Shown here piece after piece: positions 28,089 through 37,033 of a DNA stretch of 37,033 nt. Origin of the DNA: an uncultured Bacteroidales bacterium (lineage in GTDB: Bacteria; Bacteroidota; Bacteroidia; Bacteroidales; P3); contig CAMOFI010000008.1 in NCBI GenBank assembly GCA_946613135.1, forward strand, positions 1 to 37,033, in the 5' to 3' direction. Position numbers and translations under genes: made by a program. Position 1 is the stretch's first letter, and the number at the start of each line of letters is the position of its first letter. The notes below the pieces were generated by a model. That model was not told the DNA's origin. It ran no database searches and saw only the letters and a program-made list of their open reading frames with translations.

Positions 28089-28732
28089 TGCCAACCCAAG
28101 AAGAGCAATACAAGACCATCCTTTCACACTATCTGCCAGCGACTGCCGTCGACCCGATATACTCGTTTATCGTGACCAACGCTGTCCATTTCCGCATCAG
28201 TGCATCGCGAACGTCCAAGCTGGGCGACTATCGTATGCCGCAGCAGCGTCACCCCTTTCATGAGATAAGCGTGAATGGCGACCTGTCTCCCCACCTCTTC
28301 CTGCTCGTCCTGCTCCACGAGATGGCGCACCTCAACACTTTTCTCCTCTACGGACGCCAAGTGGCGCCACACGGGCATGAATGGCAGGAACAGTACCGGC
28401 AGCTTATCATTCAATACCGCGACGGAGGCCATTTCCCCAAACAAGTGATTCCGCTCCTCGACCGATACACATCCCACATCCCGCTCCACCACCCTACAGG
28501 ACAGCAAATAGAGCGGATGCTCAAACAACTCGACTCGCCCGGTTCACGAGTAGGAATCCTCACTCTTTCCGAACTTCCCATAGGCTCCACTTTCCGCCTG
28601 TCCAACCGGCCGACAATGCTGTTCCGCAACATTGAAAAACGCCGCACACGCCACCTGTGTATCGATGTCAGAACAGGCACACGATACCTCATCAACGGCG
28701 CAGCCGAAATCATACTTTCCGACACAATCTGA
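28088..28732 (+). CDS. SprT-like zinc metalloprotease domain protein
   Basis: LLHEMAHLNTFLLYGRQVAPHGHEWQEQYRQL (HExxH plus downstream H). Start at ATG 28088 (MPTQEEQYK), not 27974. Confidence 0.85.
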   Translation: MPTQEEQYKTILSHYLPATAVDPIYSFIVTNAVHFRISASRTSKLGDYRMPQQRHPFHEISVNGDLSPHLFLLVLLHEMAHLNTFLLYGRQVAPHGHEWQEQYRQLIIQYRDGGHFPKQVIPLLDRYTSHIPLHHPTGQQIERMLKQLDSPGSRVGILTLSELPIGSTFRLSNRPTMLFRNIEKRRTRHLCIDVRTGTRYLINGAAEIILSDTI

Positions 28733-28765
28733 CAAAAGAAGAGGACGAAGGTTAGTTTTTTTTCG

Positions 28766-28773
28766 TATCTTTG
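28766..28773 (+). promoter_or_regulatory. Putative -7 element TATCTTTG upstream of the 56-aa ORF/lptE
   Basis: TAnnTTTG match; no good -33 found. Confidence 0.4.
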
Positions 28774-28846
28774 TGTTTTGAAAAAGTTAGGGCTTATCAT
28801 CCGTAAGTTACTGACGAAAAAATCATTACAAAAACAAAAAGAAAAA

Positions 28847-29017
28847 ATGGACAACAATATCAAACTCAAAATCGATGCCATCATCAACGAAATAAGTGCC
28901 ATCAACGACCTCAACATCAAACACGCCATACTGACCTATATGGAGCAGCAGGCTGGCTTCATGCTTTGGCAGATGGAAGACGAAAAACATATCGACAACG
29001 ACTCGCACAACGTATAA
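28847..29017 (+). CDS. Small hypothetical protein (56 aa)
   Basis: MDNNIKLKIDAIINEISAINDLNIKHAILTYMEQQAGFMLWQMEDEKHIDNDSHNV; 8 nt before lptE. Start 28847 chosen over 28778. Confidence 0.55.
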   Translation: MDNNIKLKIDAIINEISAINDLNIKHAILTYMEQQAGFMLWQMEDEKHIDNDSHNV

Positions 29018-29025
29018 CCAAAGCC

Positions 29026-29529
29026 ATGAAAAGACTCGTCCTTCTGTTCGCTGCTGTCTTCATGCTGCTTGCAGGCTGCAAAGGTGGTTACAGTTTCACC
29101 GGAGCCTCCATACCTCCAAATGCAAAAACGATTTCGGTGGCTACATTCCCCAACTACGCCGCCACCGTCAATCCCCAATTGAGTCAAAAACTGACCGACG
29201 ACCTTCGCAACCTTTATTCATCGCAGACCTCGCTGAACGTTGTTAACGGCAATGCCGACCTCGAAGTCAGCGGACAGATAACGTCCTACACCACCCGTGC
29301 CGCAGCCCTCTCGGCAAACGACGATGTGTCGATGAACCGCCTGTCGATCACTGTCAAAGTGAAATTTGTCAACAACTGCGACCCCGAAGCCAACTTTGAG
29401 CAGTCGTTCACACGCTATCGCGACTACAACGCACAGCTGAACTTTTCGTCGGTAGAGAGCTCCTTGATGGCCGAAATTGTGGCAGAACTCTGCGACGACA
29501 TCTTCAACAAATCTGTTGTCAACTGGTAG
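29026..29529 (+). CDS. lptE: LPS assembly lipoprotein LptE family
   Basis: Lipobox FMLLAGCKG; YSFTGASIPPNAKTISVATFPNYAATVNPQLSQKLTDDLRNLYSSQTSLNVVNGNADLEVSGQITSYTTRAAAL. Start at 29026. Confidence 0.88.
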   Translation: MKRLVLLFAAVFMLLAGCKGGYSFTGASIPPNAKTISVATFPNYAATVNPQLSQKLTDDLRNLYSSQTSLNVVNGNADLEVSGQITSYTTRAAALSANDDVSMNRLSITVKVKFVNNCDPEANFEQSFTRYRDYNAQLNFSSVESSLMAEIVAELCDDIFNKSVVNW

Positions 29530-29553
29530 AACCACAAAAAAACGCCACACCAT

Positions 29554-31983
29554 ACGGAAACAAGTAAGAAATACACACTCACAGGCTGGCTTGTTGCGAT
29601 CTTAGGCACTGCAGTCTACATGTTGACTCTGGAGCCCAGCGTCAGTTTCTGGGATTGCGGAGAATTCATTGCCACATCCCACAAGCTGATGGTAGGCCAT
29701 CCGCCTGGAGCTCCGCTGTACCAACTCCTTGCCCACTGCTTCACACTCCTTGCCATGGGCGACGCCGGGCGCATAGCGTGGTGGAGCAATGCCTTGAGCG
29801 CCGTAGCAGGAGGCTTTACTGCCATGTTTCTTTTTTGGACCATCGGACGCCTCGTCGCGCTCCTGAACCCCAGATACACAGCCGACACACCGCCGATCCT
29901 TCCATCGCTCATAGGCTCGACCTGCTACCTTTTTTGCGACACGGCATGGTTTTCGGCCGTGGAGAGCGAAGTCTACAGCCTATCGATGCTTTTCTCCTCT
30001 GCAATACTCTGGACCATGGTACGCTGGGCCACGTCGCCCACTCCGTTCCAGTCCCAACGCTGGCTATTCCTTACGGTATTTCTTGTCTGCCTTTCGACGG
30101 GAGTACACCTCCTTTCGCTCCTTACCCTCCCTGCAATACTCCTCATCTACATCTTCCGTAGGCATCGGACGAGCGCGTACGCTTTTCCGCTAAGGCAACT
30201 GCCTATCCTGTTCATCCTCGTCATCGTAGGGCTATCCCCCTGGCTCATTATACCCCTGCGTGCTGCCGCCGATCCTCCAATCAACAGCGGCGACCCATCG
30301 TCGGCTTCCGCATTCCACCAATACGTATCGCGTGCCCAGTACGAGCATGCGCCCATCGTCTATGGTCGCTGCTTCAATTCGCCCATAGTAGCCTATACCG
30401 ACGGCAAACCCGTCTATGCCAAAGAGATGGACATGATCTTTCCGCGAATGTGGAAACAGCACCCACATGCCGAGCAATACTATACCGACTGGTGCGGACG
30501 ACATGGCAAGAACATCACAATAGGAGGTCACCAATACTACAAACCATCCTTTGTAGACAACCTCGTGATCTTTTTCGGATACCAGCTTGGATACATGAAT
30601 CTGCGATACCTGATGTGGAACTTTAGCGGACGCTACGACGACAATCAAGGTTTCGGCAACCTGCAGAGAGGGCAGTTCATCAGTGGCATACCGTTTTTAG
30701 ACCGCCTTCTTGTGGGCACTGGCAAAGGGATGCCAGAATCTCTTGCAAACAAGGGACACAACCGCTACTTCCTTCTACCCTTTGCATTGGGGCTTGTAGG
30801 GTTCTTCAGTTCAAGGAAAGAGAGACCCCTCTTCTGGATGCTCCTCGCTCTCTTTATAACTTCCAGCCTACTCCTCACAGTATACCTCAACCACCCCGTC
30901 TACGAACCACGCGAACGCGACTACGCCTATATCCTGTCTTTCTACACCTTTGCCATCTATATCGGACTCGGGACCGACAAAGCTTCGCATTGGTTTGTTT
31001 CTTCGCGTCGGCGCCGTCAAGGTGCCGTCAAGAGCCCACTGAGACTGGTCCTGCTTGCCGTTCCCCTCCTGATGGCGTGCCAGAACTGGGACGACCACGA
31101 CCGGAGCTGCCGCTATATAGCCCGTGACTCTGCCGCCAACCTCCTCCAGTCGTGCAGCAAGGGAGCAATCCTTTTCACCCTTGGCGACAACGACACCTTC
31201 CCGCTCTGGTATATGCAGCATGTGGAGGAGTTCCGCACCGACGTACAAGTGATCAACATATCGCTCCTTGCCGACGACAGCTATCTGCGTACCACTCTCC
31301 GCAAGTTGCAGGACACCTCACTCGCCGCAGACGACCTTGTCAACTATGGACCATACCAGCGAATGATGAGCATCATTCGCAGCAGTGTCCGTCCGGTACA
31401 TTTCAGCCATTATGCCAAGGGAGACCCGCGCATCAACTTCCCCAACAGACTCAAACTCTGCGGCATTTCCTATCTGCTTTCCGACAGCGCCAGCGTGGAC
31501 ACCGTGGACATAGGGCGCTGCCAGCGGCTCTTTGCTCAAGAGCTGCAGTGGCATCCTGTGGACAAAGTATATATCGACGAAATCTCGAACCGTTTTTTAC
31601 TCCAGTATTGGAAAGACGCACTGCTTACAGTCGAAAACCTTGCCCACCATGGAAGGGCAAGCGAGGGTTTGGCACTCTTAGACCACATCCAGCAAAAGGT
31701 ACCCCTGAGCGTGCTGAAGAATCCGGAGACAGAATATCGTGCGCTCAACGCCTACAGCATTTGCGGCGACAGGCACACAGCCTCCATGCTTGCCAAGCGA
31801 CTTGAAAAGACGCTCCGAGAGCAGATGGAGTACTACGGCAGCATGCCTGGCTCTATGCTGCAATATATCGAATACACCATCGACCCGCTGCTGAAGCTGG
31901 AAAAACAGCTTGACAGCACCATTGCAGAGATTGAGACATATAATCGCCACACTCCAACACATCACACGGCAACATCCCTATAA
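29554..31983 (+). CDS. DUF2723 / TMEM260-like (GT117) multi-pass membrane protein; start codon unresolved (ACG 29554 proposed; first ATG 29620)
   Basis: TETSKKYTLTGWLVAILGTAVYMLTLEPSVSFWDCGEFIATSHKLMVGHPPGAPLYQL is typical of the N-terminus. Frame is open from 29530; no ATG/GTG/TTG in frame before 29620. Confidence 0.88.
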   Translation, partial: TETSKKYTLTGWLVAILGTAVYMLTLEPSVSFWDCGEFIATSHKLMVGHPPGAPLYQLLAHCFTLLAMGDAGRIAWWSNALSAVAGGFTAMFLFWTIGRLVALLNPRYTADTPPILPSLIGSTCYLFCDTAWFSAVESEVYSLSMLFSSAILWTMVRWATSPTPFQSQRWLFLTVFLVCLSTGVHLLSLLTLPAILLIYIFRRHRTSAYAFPLRQLPILFILVIVGLSPWLIIPLRAAADPPINSGDPSSASAFHQYVSRAQYEHAPIVYGRCFNSPIVAYTDGKPVYAKEMDMIFPRMWKQHPHAEQYYTDWCGRHGKNITIGGHQYYKPSFVDNLVIFFGYQLGYMNLRYLMWNFSGRYDDNQGFGNLQRGQFISGIPFLDRLLVGTGKGMPESLANKGHNRYFLLPFALGLVGFFSSRKERPLFWMLLALFITSSLLLTVYLNHPVYEPRERDYAYILSFYTFAIYIGLGTDKASHWFVSSRRRRQGAVKSPLRLVLLAVPLLMACQNWDDHDRSCRYIARDSAANLLQSCSKGAILFTLGDNDTFPLWYMQHVEEFRTDVQVINISLLADDSYLRTTLRKLQDTSLAADDLVNYGPYQRMMSIIRSSVRPVHFSHYAKGDPRINFPNRLKLCGISYLLSDSASVDTVDIGRCQRLFAQELQWHPVDKVYIDEISNRFLLQYWKDALLTVENLAHHGRASEGLALLDHIQQKVPLSVLKNPETEYRALNAYSICGDRHTASMLAKRLEKTLREQMEYYGSMPGSMLQYIEYTIDPLLKLEKQLDSTIAEIETYNRHTPTHHTATSL

Positions 31984-32083
31984 TGAGAATTTTAATGCCA
32001 CGCATAAACCTTTATGATGTGACGATAGAGTAGAGACTCGAAATCATTGAGCAAATCAGAAAGAATATATGAAAATTTTCTTG

Positions 32084-32091
32084 TACCTTTG
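32084..32091 (+). promoter_or_regulatory. Putative -7 element TACCTTTG upstream of PBP2
   Basis: TAnnTTTG match 99 nt before the GTG start; no convincing -33. Confidence 0.45.
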
Positions 32092-32095
32092 TAAC

Positions 32096-32126
32096 TTATT
32101 ACAAAAGAGGAACTCTTTTGTAATAA
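32096..32126 (+). repeat. Perfect 14-bp inverted repeat with 3-nt loop in the PBP2 leader
   Basis: TTATTACAAAAGAG-GAA-CTCTTTTGTAATAA. Confidence 0.95.
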
Positions 32127-32160
32127 ACTATTTTTATGTTTTTTAACTCTATATAAAAGA

Positions 32161-32190
32161 ATCGAAATCTATCGAAAAACATCGAACAAG
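32161..32190 (+). repeat. Three 10-bp tandem units ATCGAA(A)nnn adjoining the PBP2 start
   Basis: ATCGAAATCT / ATCGAAAAAC / ATCGAACAAG; base 32190 is the first base of the GTG start. Confidence 0.85.
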
Positions 32191-34043
32191 TGAGCCGCAA
32201 CCAATACCAAGAGCGCAGCAACGTGATACGCATCATCTTCATTACGATAGGGGCAATCTTTATCGTGAGGCTTGCTTTTTTGCAACTTTTCGACAACACC
32301 TACCGCGATCTGGCCGACCAACAGGCACTGCGCAACGTGACGCAGTATGCCGCACGCGGACTGATATACGACCGAAACGGCAAGCTGCTTGTCTACAACG
32401 AGGCCGTATACGACCTGATGGTTATCCCCAAAATGACGAAGCACCTGGACACAGCTTATTTCTGCAAGGTGATTGGGATAAGTCGGGAGGACTTCGACGC
32501 CCGCATGAAAAAGGCTTGCCGCTACTCAACCTACTCTCCTTCGATATTCATGAAGCAGGTGTCGAAAGAGGAATACGGCTCGTGGCAGAGCCATCTATAC
32601 AAATTCCACGGTTTCTATGTGCAGAAACGCACACTGCGTGTATACGACAAGCCGATAGCTGCCCACGTGCTCGGATATGTGGGCGAAGTTGACCAGAGCG
32701 ATATCGACAACGACCACTACTACAAGCAGGGTGACTATATAGGCAAAAGCGGACTGGAAAAAAGCTATGAGGGAGTGCTGCGCGGTGTGAAAGGCAAACG
32801 GGTCATGCATGTTGATGTGCACAACCGGGAAATAGGACCTTACAAGAACGGCGCGGAGGACACTATGGCTATTGAGGGGGGCAACCTGTACACTACGCTC
32901 GATGCAGACCTGCAGGAATATGCCGAGGGACTTATGGCAAACAAGCGCGGATGTATTGTGGCGATAGAGCCTTCCACAGGGGAGGTACTGGCTCTGCTTT
33001 CGGCGCCTGGCTATGACCCCAACCTGCTTGTGGGCAGGGCGCGAGGCGAAAACTATCTGATGCTGCAGAGGGACATTGCCAAGCCCCTCTTCAACAGGGC
33101 CCTTCAGGCTCAGTATCCTCCAGGATCGATCTTCAAGGTGGCGCAGGCTATGACAGCTCTGGATTTGGGCGTCATATCGCCATCGACGGGTTTTCCGTGC
33201 GACAAGTCGCTGGTGGGATGCCACAACCACCCCTCGGCTCGAACGGTGCAGGAGGCTATAAAGATGTCGTGCAACCCATACTTTTACTTTGTCTACCGAC
33301 GTATAATACAGCAAGGCAAATATAGCAACATCTACCGCGACAGCCCTTACGGTCTGACAGTGTGGCACAACTATATGGAGCGCTTCGGATTCGGCACCAG
33401 AATCGGCATCGACCTGCCGAGCGTGAAGAGCGGCAACATTCCGGACACGAATTACTACAACCGCTGGTACGGTGCCGGCAAATGGGCTTTCTCTACGATA
33501 TACTCGAACAGTATAGGGCAAGGCGAAGTGGAGGTAGTGCCGCTGCAGATGGCCAACCTGGCCTGCATAGTGGCGAACAGAGGCTACTGGATCACACCGC
33601 ACCTGGTACGCTACTACGGGCCAGACTCGACACGCAACGAGGAGTTCTACACACGCCACGAGACAGGGATCGACCGCCGGTACTTCGAAATTGCGGCAGC
33701 AGGAATGTATGATGTTGTGCACACTGCAGGAGGCACAGCACGACGGGCCAACATTGCAGACATTGACGTGTGTGGCAAAACTGGCACAGCGCAGAATATC
33801 GGCTACGACCACTCTGTTTTTATCTGTTTTGCTCCGAAGGAGAACCCCAAAATAGCTGTAGCCGTGTATGTGGAGAACGCTCCGGGTGGCGGCGGTTTCT
33901 GGGCTGCTCCGATAGCGAGCCTTGTGGTGGAGAAATACATTCGCGGAAACGTGACACGCACGGAACTGGAGAAATACTATCGCGAGGCTGCTCCTTGCCA
34001 GAAGCTGCCTCTTACCCGCATATCGAAAAAGAAAAGGAAATGA
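32190..34043 (+). CDS. mrdA: Penicillin-binding protein 2
   Basis: RGLIYDRNGKLLVYNEAVYDLMVIP; transpeptidase YPPGSIFKVAQAM (SxxK), VCGKTGTAQN (KTG). Confidence 0.95.
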   Translation: MSRNQYQERSNVIRIIFITIGAIFIVRLAFLQLFDNTYRDLADQQALRNVTQYAARGLIYDRNGKLLVYNEAVYDLMVIPKMTKHLDTAYFCKVIGISREDFDARMKKACRYSTYSPSIFMKQVSKEEYGSWQSHLYKFHGFYVQKRTLRVYDKPIAAHVLGYVGEVDQSDIDNDHYYKQGDYIGKSGLEKSYEGVLRGVKGKRVMHVDVHNREIGPYKNGAEDTMAIEGGNLYTTLDADLQEYAEGLMANKRGCIVAIEPSTGEVLALLSAPGYDPNLLVGRARGENYLMLQRDIAKPLFNRALQAQYPPGSIFKVAQAMTALDLGVISPSTGFPCDKSLVGCHNHPSARTVQEAIKMSCNPYFYFVYRRIIQQGKYSNIYRDSPYGLTVWHNYMERFGFGTRIGIDLPSVKSGNIPDTNYYNRWYGAGKWAFSTIYSNSIGQGEVEVVPLQMANLACIVANRGYWITPHLVRYYGPDSTRNEEFYTRHETGIDRRYFEIAAAGMYDVVHTAGGTARRANIADIDVCGKTGTAQNIGYDHSVFICFAPKENPKIAVAVYVENAPGGGGFWAAPIASLVVEKYIRGNVTRTELEKYYREAAPCQKLPLTRISKKKRK

Positions 34044-35290
34044 TGGAGAACAAAATCGACTGGATATCGCTAACACTATACTTGGCCATACTGTTGTTCG
34101 GTTGGCTGAACATATATGCGGCATGCTATGACGAGAGTCATGCTGGAATATTTGATTTTTCTACCAAGCACGGCAAGCAGCTTATATGGATAGGCGTGTC
34201 GTTGTTTTTTGCTCTTGTGATCACACTTACCGACCCGAAGATTTTTTCGCAGACTGCTTATTTCATCTACCTCGGCGCACTGCTGCTTTTGGTGGTCACC
34301 CTCTTTGTGGCCAACGTGACGAAAGGCGGCCAGTCGTGGATAGACTTCGGCTCTTTTAAGCTGCAGCCCTCAGAATTTGCAAAATTCGCCACAGCTCTGG
34401 CTCTTGCGAAATACATGAGTTCGCTCGACTTGGACTATAAGCTGGTCCGCACTAAGATTGTTTCGTGGGTGATTGTCCTTATTCCGGCTCTGCTGATACT
34501 GCTGCAGCACGACACAGGGTCGGCGATGGTCTTTGCTGGTTTCGTATTGCCGCTCTATCGCGAAGGTCTTTCGCCAAAGATACTCATCTTCGGGCTTATA
34601 GCAATAATTCTTTTCGTCGTGGCTCTGCTCGTAAACCGTTTCATCATTATAGGAATGCTTGCTCTTATAGCACTTTTCTACCTTTTTGTATGGCTCAACA
34701 AACGCACTCGCAAGCACTACATGTGGGCTACGGTGGTATTTCTTGCCTGCTCGCTCTTCACTTTGTCGGTCGACTTCGCGTTTGAACATATCCTGGAACC
34801 TCACCAGCGCGACCGTATCTATGTGCTGCTTGGCAAGACGGACGATACTCGCGGAACAGGATATAACGTGTACCAGTCGAAAATAGCCATCGGGTCGGGT
34901 GGCGTAATTGGGAAGGGATTCCTGAACGGCACCATAACAAAAGCCGACTTTGTGCCCGAACAGGAGACCGACTTCATTTTCTGCACGGTAGGCGAGGAAT
35001 GGGGCTTTGTCGGCGCCACGGCGGTAACGCTGCTCTATGTATGCCTGCTTCTGAGGCTGGTAACACTTGCGGAGCGACAGTATTCGCGATTTTCGCGTTT
35101 CTACGGCTATTCCGTCGCCAGCATACTTTTTGTGCATGTATTCATCAACATCGGCATGGTGCTGGGGTTGCTGCCTGTGATAGGTATTCCGCTACCGTTT
35201 TTCAGCTACGGAGGTTCGTCGCTCATTGCTTTCACCATACTGCTGTTCATATTCCTGCGACAGGATCAGGAACGCTCGAAACCAGTTTGA
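34040..35290 (+). CDS. rodA: Rod shape-determining protein RodA
   Basis: SEDS motifs GGQSWIDFGSFKLQPSEFAKFATALALAKY, LILLQHDTGSAMVF, IPLPFFSYGGSSLI. ATGA overlap with PBP2; the track start 33770 is too long. Confidence 0.95.
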   Translation: MMENKIDWISLTLYLAILLFGWLNIYAACYDESHAGIFDFSTKHGKQLIWIGVSLFFALVITLTDPKIFSQTAYFIYLGALLLLVVTLFVANVTKGGQSWIDFGSFKLQPSEFAKFATALALAKYMSSLDLDYKLVRTKIVSWVIVLIPALLILLQHDTGSAMVFAGFVLPLYREGLSPKILIFGLIAIILFVVALLVNRFIIIGMLALIALFYLFVWLNKRTRKHYMWATVVFLACSLFTLSVDFAFEHILEPHQRDRIYVLLGKTDDTRGTGYNVYQSKIAIGSGGVIGKGFLNGTITKADFVPEQETDFIFCTVGEEWGFVGATAVTLLYVCLLLRLVTLAERQYSRFSRFYGYSVASILFVHVFINIGMVLGLLPVIGIPLPFFSYGGSSLIAFTILLFIFLRQDQERSKPV

Positions 35291-35396
35291 GAAACAGGCG
35301 CTAAGGGGTTACTCAACATGGTTTTTGCAGACCAGCAGGAGAGGAGAAAAACGGGAAATGGCGCTTTAACGATTGAAGAATAAAAAATAAACTATA

Positions 35397-36617
35397 ATGC
35401 CAAAGAAAAACAACAACGAAGAACACTGCTCATTTTGCGGACGTCCGGCTTCGCAATGTTCGATGCTCCTTACGGGCATCGACGGATATATATGCCCCGA
35501 CTGTGTCAGCCAGGCCAACCTGATACTGAAACAGGAGGATCCCGCAACTTCGAAAGGCAAGAGACACTACACGCCGGACAAGCACATCCCGACTCCCACG
35601 GAAATAAAGCAACTGATGGACCAGTACGTCATCGGTCAAGACGATGCAAAGAAAATCCTCGCCGTTGCTGTATACAACCACTACAAACGGCTACAGTACT
35701 ACGAAAGGACAGGCTCGTCGAACGATGTGGAGATCGAAAAGTCGAACATAATCCTTGTGGGAGAGACAGGAACTGGCAAAACGCTTATGGCCAGAACTAT
35801 TGCGCGGATGCTCGACGTGCCTTTCTGCATAGCCGACGCGACAACGCTGACGGAAGCCGGATATGTGGGCGACGATGTCGAAAACGTGCTCGTTCGACTG
35901 CTGCAAGCTGCAGACTACGACGTGGCTGCTGCGGAACGCGGCATTGTCTTCATCGACGAGATTGACAAGATTGCACGCAAGAGCGACAATCCGTCAATAA
36001 CACGCGACGTTTCAGGCGAAGGAGTGCAACAGGCACTTCTCAAACTGCTCGAGGGTGCCATAGTGAACGTGCCGCCCAACGGAGGACGCAAGCATCCAGA
36101 ACAGCAGATGATACAGGTGAACACTCGCAACATCCTATTCATCTCGGGAGGAGCTTTCGACGGTATCGAACGCGACATAGCCCTCCGCATGAACTCGAAC
36201 GTAATCGGATTCAACGGCTCGAAGACGAGAGAAGAGATAGACCGCCACAACATGCTGCAATACATCCAGCCGATGGACCTCAAAAAGTTCGGACTGATAC
36301 CCGAACTGGTGGGTCGTTTCCCAGTGCTGACCCACCTCGACCCACTCGATCGCAACGCATTGCTCCGCATCCTTACTGAACCCAAGAACGCCCTCGTCAA
36401 ACAATATCAAGAACTGTTCAAAATGGACGACGTGAAGCTTGAATTCGACACTGCTGCACTCAACCAAATCGTTGACACTGCAGTGGAATACAAACTCGGC
36501 GCTCGCGGACTCCGCTCGATAATGGAAAAGGTAATGAACGACCTGATGTTCGAGCTGCCATCACATAGCGGCGAAACGATACGCATCACGAAAAAAACGG
36601 TACAGAAAAACTTATGA
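35397..36617 (+). CDS. clpX: ATP-dependent Clp protease ATP-binding subunit ClpX
   Basis: CSFCGR...CPDC zinc domain; [71 protein letters not shown]. Confidence 0.97.
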   Translation: MPKKNNNEEHCSFCGRPASQCSMLLTGIDGYICPDCVSQANLILKQEDPATSKGKRHYTPDKHIPTPTEIKQLMDQYVIGQDDAKKILAVAVYNHYKRLQYYERTGSSNDVEIEKSNIILVGETGTGKTLMARTIARMLDVPFCIADATTLTEAGYVGDDVENVLVRLLQAADYDVAAAERGIVFIDEIDKIARKSDNPSITRDVSGEGVQQALLKLLEGAIVNVPPNGGRKHPEQQMIQVNTRNILFISGGAFDGIERDIALRMNSNVIGFNGSKTREEIDRHNMLQYIQPMDLKKFGLIPELVGRFPVLTHLDPLDRNALLRILTEPKNALVKQYQELFKMDDVKLEFDTAALNQIVDTAVEYKLGARGLRSIMEKVMNDLMFELPSHSGETIRITKKTVQKNL

Positions 36618-37033
36618 TTTTACGTCTCACCAAACAGTTCGACTTCCAGATGGCGCACTCGCTTACGGGCTACGACGGGAAGTGCAGCAATATACATGGG
36701 CACAACTACCGGCTGCTTGTAACCGTAGAAGGAGAGCCCATAGCAAGCGCCGACAACGCCAAAAACGGCATGGTAATGGATTTTGGCGACATAAAGCAGA
36801 TTGTGGCCAAACACCTGATAGAGCCCTTCGACCACGCCCTCGTCGTGCAGAAGGACTCACCCTACAGCAGCATAGAGGGAACAAAACTTATCGTGACATC
36901 ATTCCAACCCACAAGCGAAAACATGCTTATTCATTTCGCCAGCTTGCTCGGTCCGCACATGCCTCCTACAGTGGCTCTCCACAGCCTTCGCCTTTACGAG
37001 ACAGAAAGCTCTTATGCCGAGCTGATACTTTAA
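36614..37033 (+). CDS. queD: 6-carboxytetrahydropterin synthase / 6-pyruvoyl-tetrahydropterin synthase family (QueD-like)
   Basis: [61 protein letters not shown] overlap with clpX. Confidence 0.93.
   Translation: MILRLTKQFDFQMAHSLTGYDGKCSNIHGHNYRLLVTVEGEPIASADNAKNGMVMDFGDIKQIVAKHLIEPFDHALVVQKDSPYSSIEGTKLIVTSFQPTSENMLIHFASLLGPHMPPTVALHSLRLYETESSYAELIL

Noticed and set aside
29527-29529. Genome-wide TAG recoding to explain the LptE/DUF2723 in-frame stop
   Set aside because: TAG also ends the PAS gene (872) sensibly, and an LptE-DUF2723 fusion is not an expected architecture. Start-codon loss/ACG initiation is simpler; readthrough kept only as an alternative.
33770-34039. Track start of RodA at 33770
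   Set aside because: It lies within the PBP2 transpeptidase coding region; ATG 34040 gives a normal RodA N-terminus.
32595-34124. 509-aa minus-strand ORF antisense to PBP2 (and 286-, 302-, 255- and 239-aa antisense ORFs elsewhere)
   Set aside because: The sense-strand proteins are clear family members. The antisense products are Val/His/Arg/Cys-rich without domains, as expected from stop-poor antisense frames of biased codon usage.
35291-35396. GGCGCT direct repeats between rodA and clpX
   Set aside because: Only 6 bp, self-palindromic, and no further structure.
1-37033. CRISPR arrays, tRNA/rRNA genes, transposases, prophage or toxin-antitoxin modules
   Set aside because: Looked for regular repeats, cloverleaf-like sequence and known protein motifs; none found. 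The content reads as core chromosome.

Overview
This 37 kb window looks like ordinary chromosome from an uncultured Bacteroidales/Bacteroidota bacterium. Supporting signs are T9SS-type C-terminal domains, BspA-like LRRs, InlB-like B-repeats, TAnnTTTG -7 promoter elements, an S46 peptidase, DUF2723, and lack of Shine-Dalgarno reliance. I see no rRNA, tRNA, CRISPR array or intact mobile element. Left to right it carries: a partial phosphate acyltransferase, a stand-alone PAS protein, a TonB-dependent-receptor-like beta-barrel, an orphan HsdR_N/PD-(D/E)XK protein, Fe/Mn SOD (-), and three secreted proteins (-). Then come a compact minus-strand operon lpxD > SGNH > SGNH lipoprotein > MBOAT, a HhH protein, LptC, a TPR protein, an OMP, CoaX, Pth and a DPP11-like S46 peptidase (all -). 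On the plus strand follow a VWA-like membrane protein, a flippase, a 57-aa CxCP microlipoprotein missed by the ORF track, a SprT-like protein, LptE, a DUF2723 protein, PBP2, RodA, ClpX and QueD. The most interesting items are: (i) lpxD translationally coupled to a two-SGNH plus MBOAT acyl-transfer module, a candidate envelope acylation system; (ii) the DUF2723 frame, which follows LptE in the same frame after one TAG and has no ATG/GTG/TTG start before its conserved first TM helix (ACG sits where ATG is expected); (iii) a perfect 14-bp hairpin plus three 10-bp-phased ATCGAA repeats in the PBP2 leader; (iv) the microlipoprotein overlapping sprT. All calls come from reading sequence and motifs; no database search was run.
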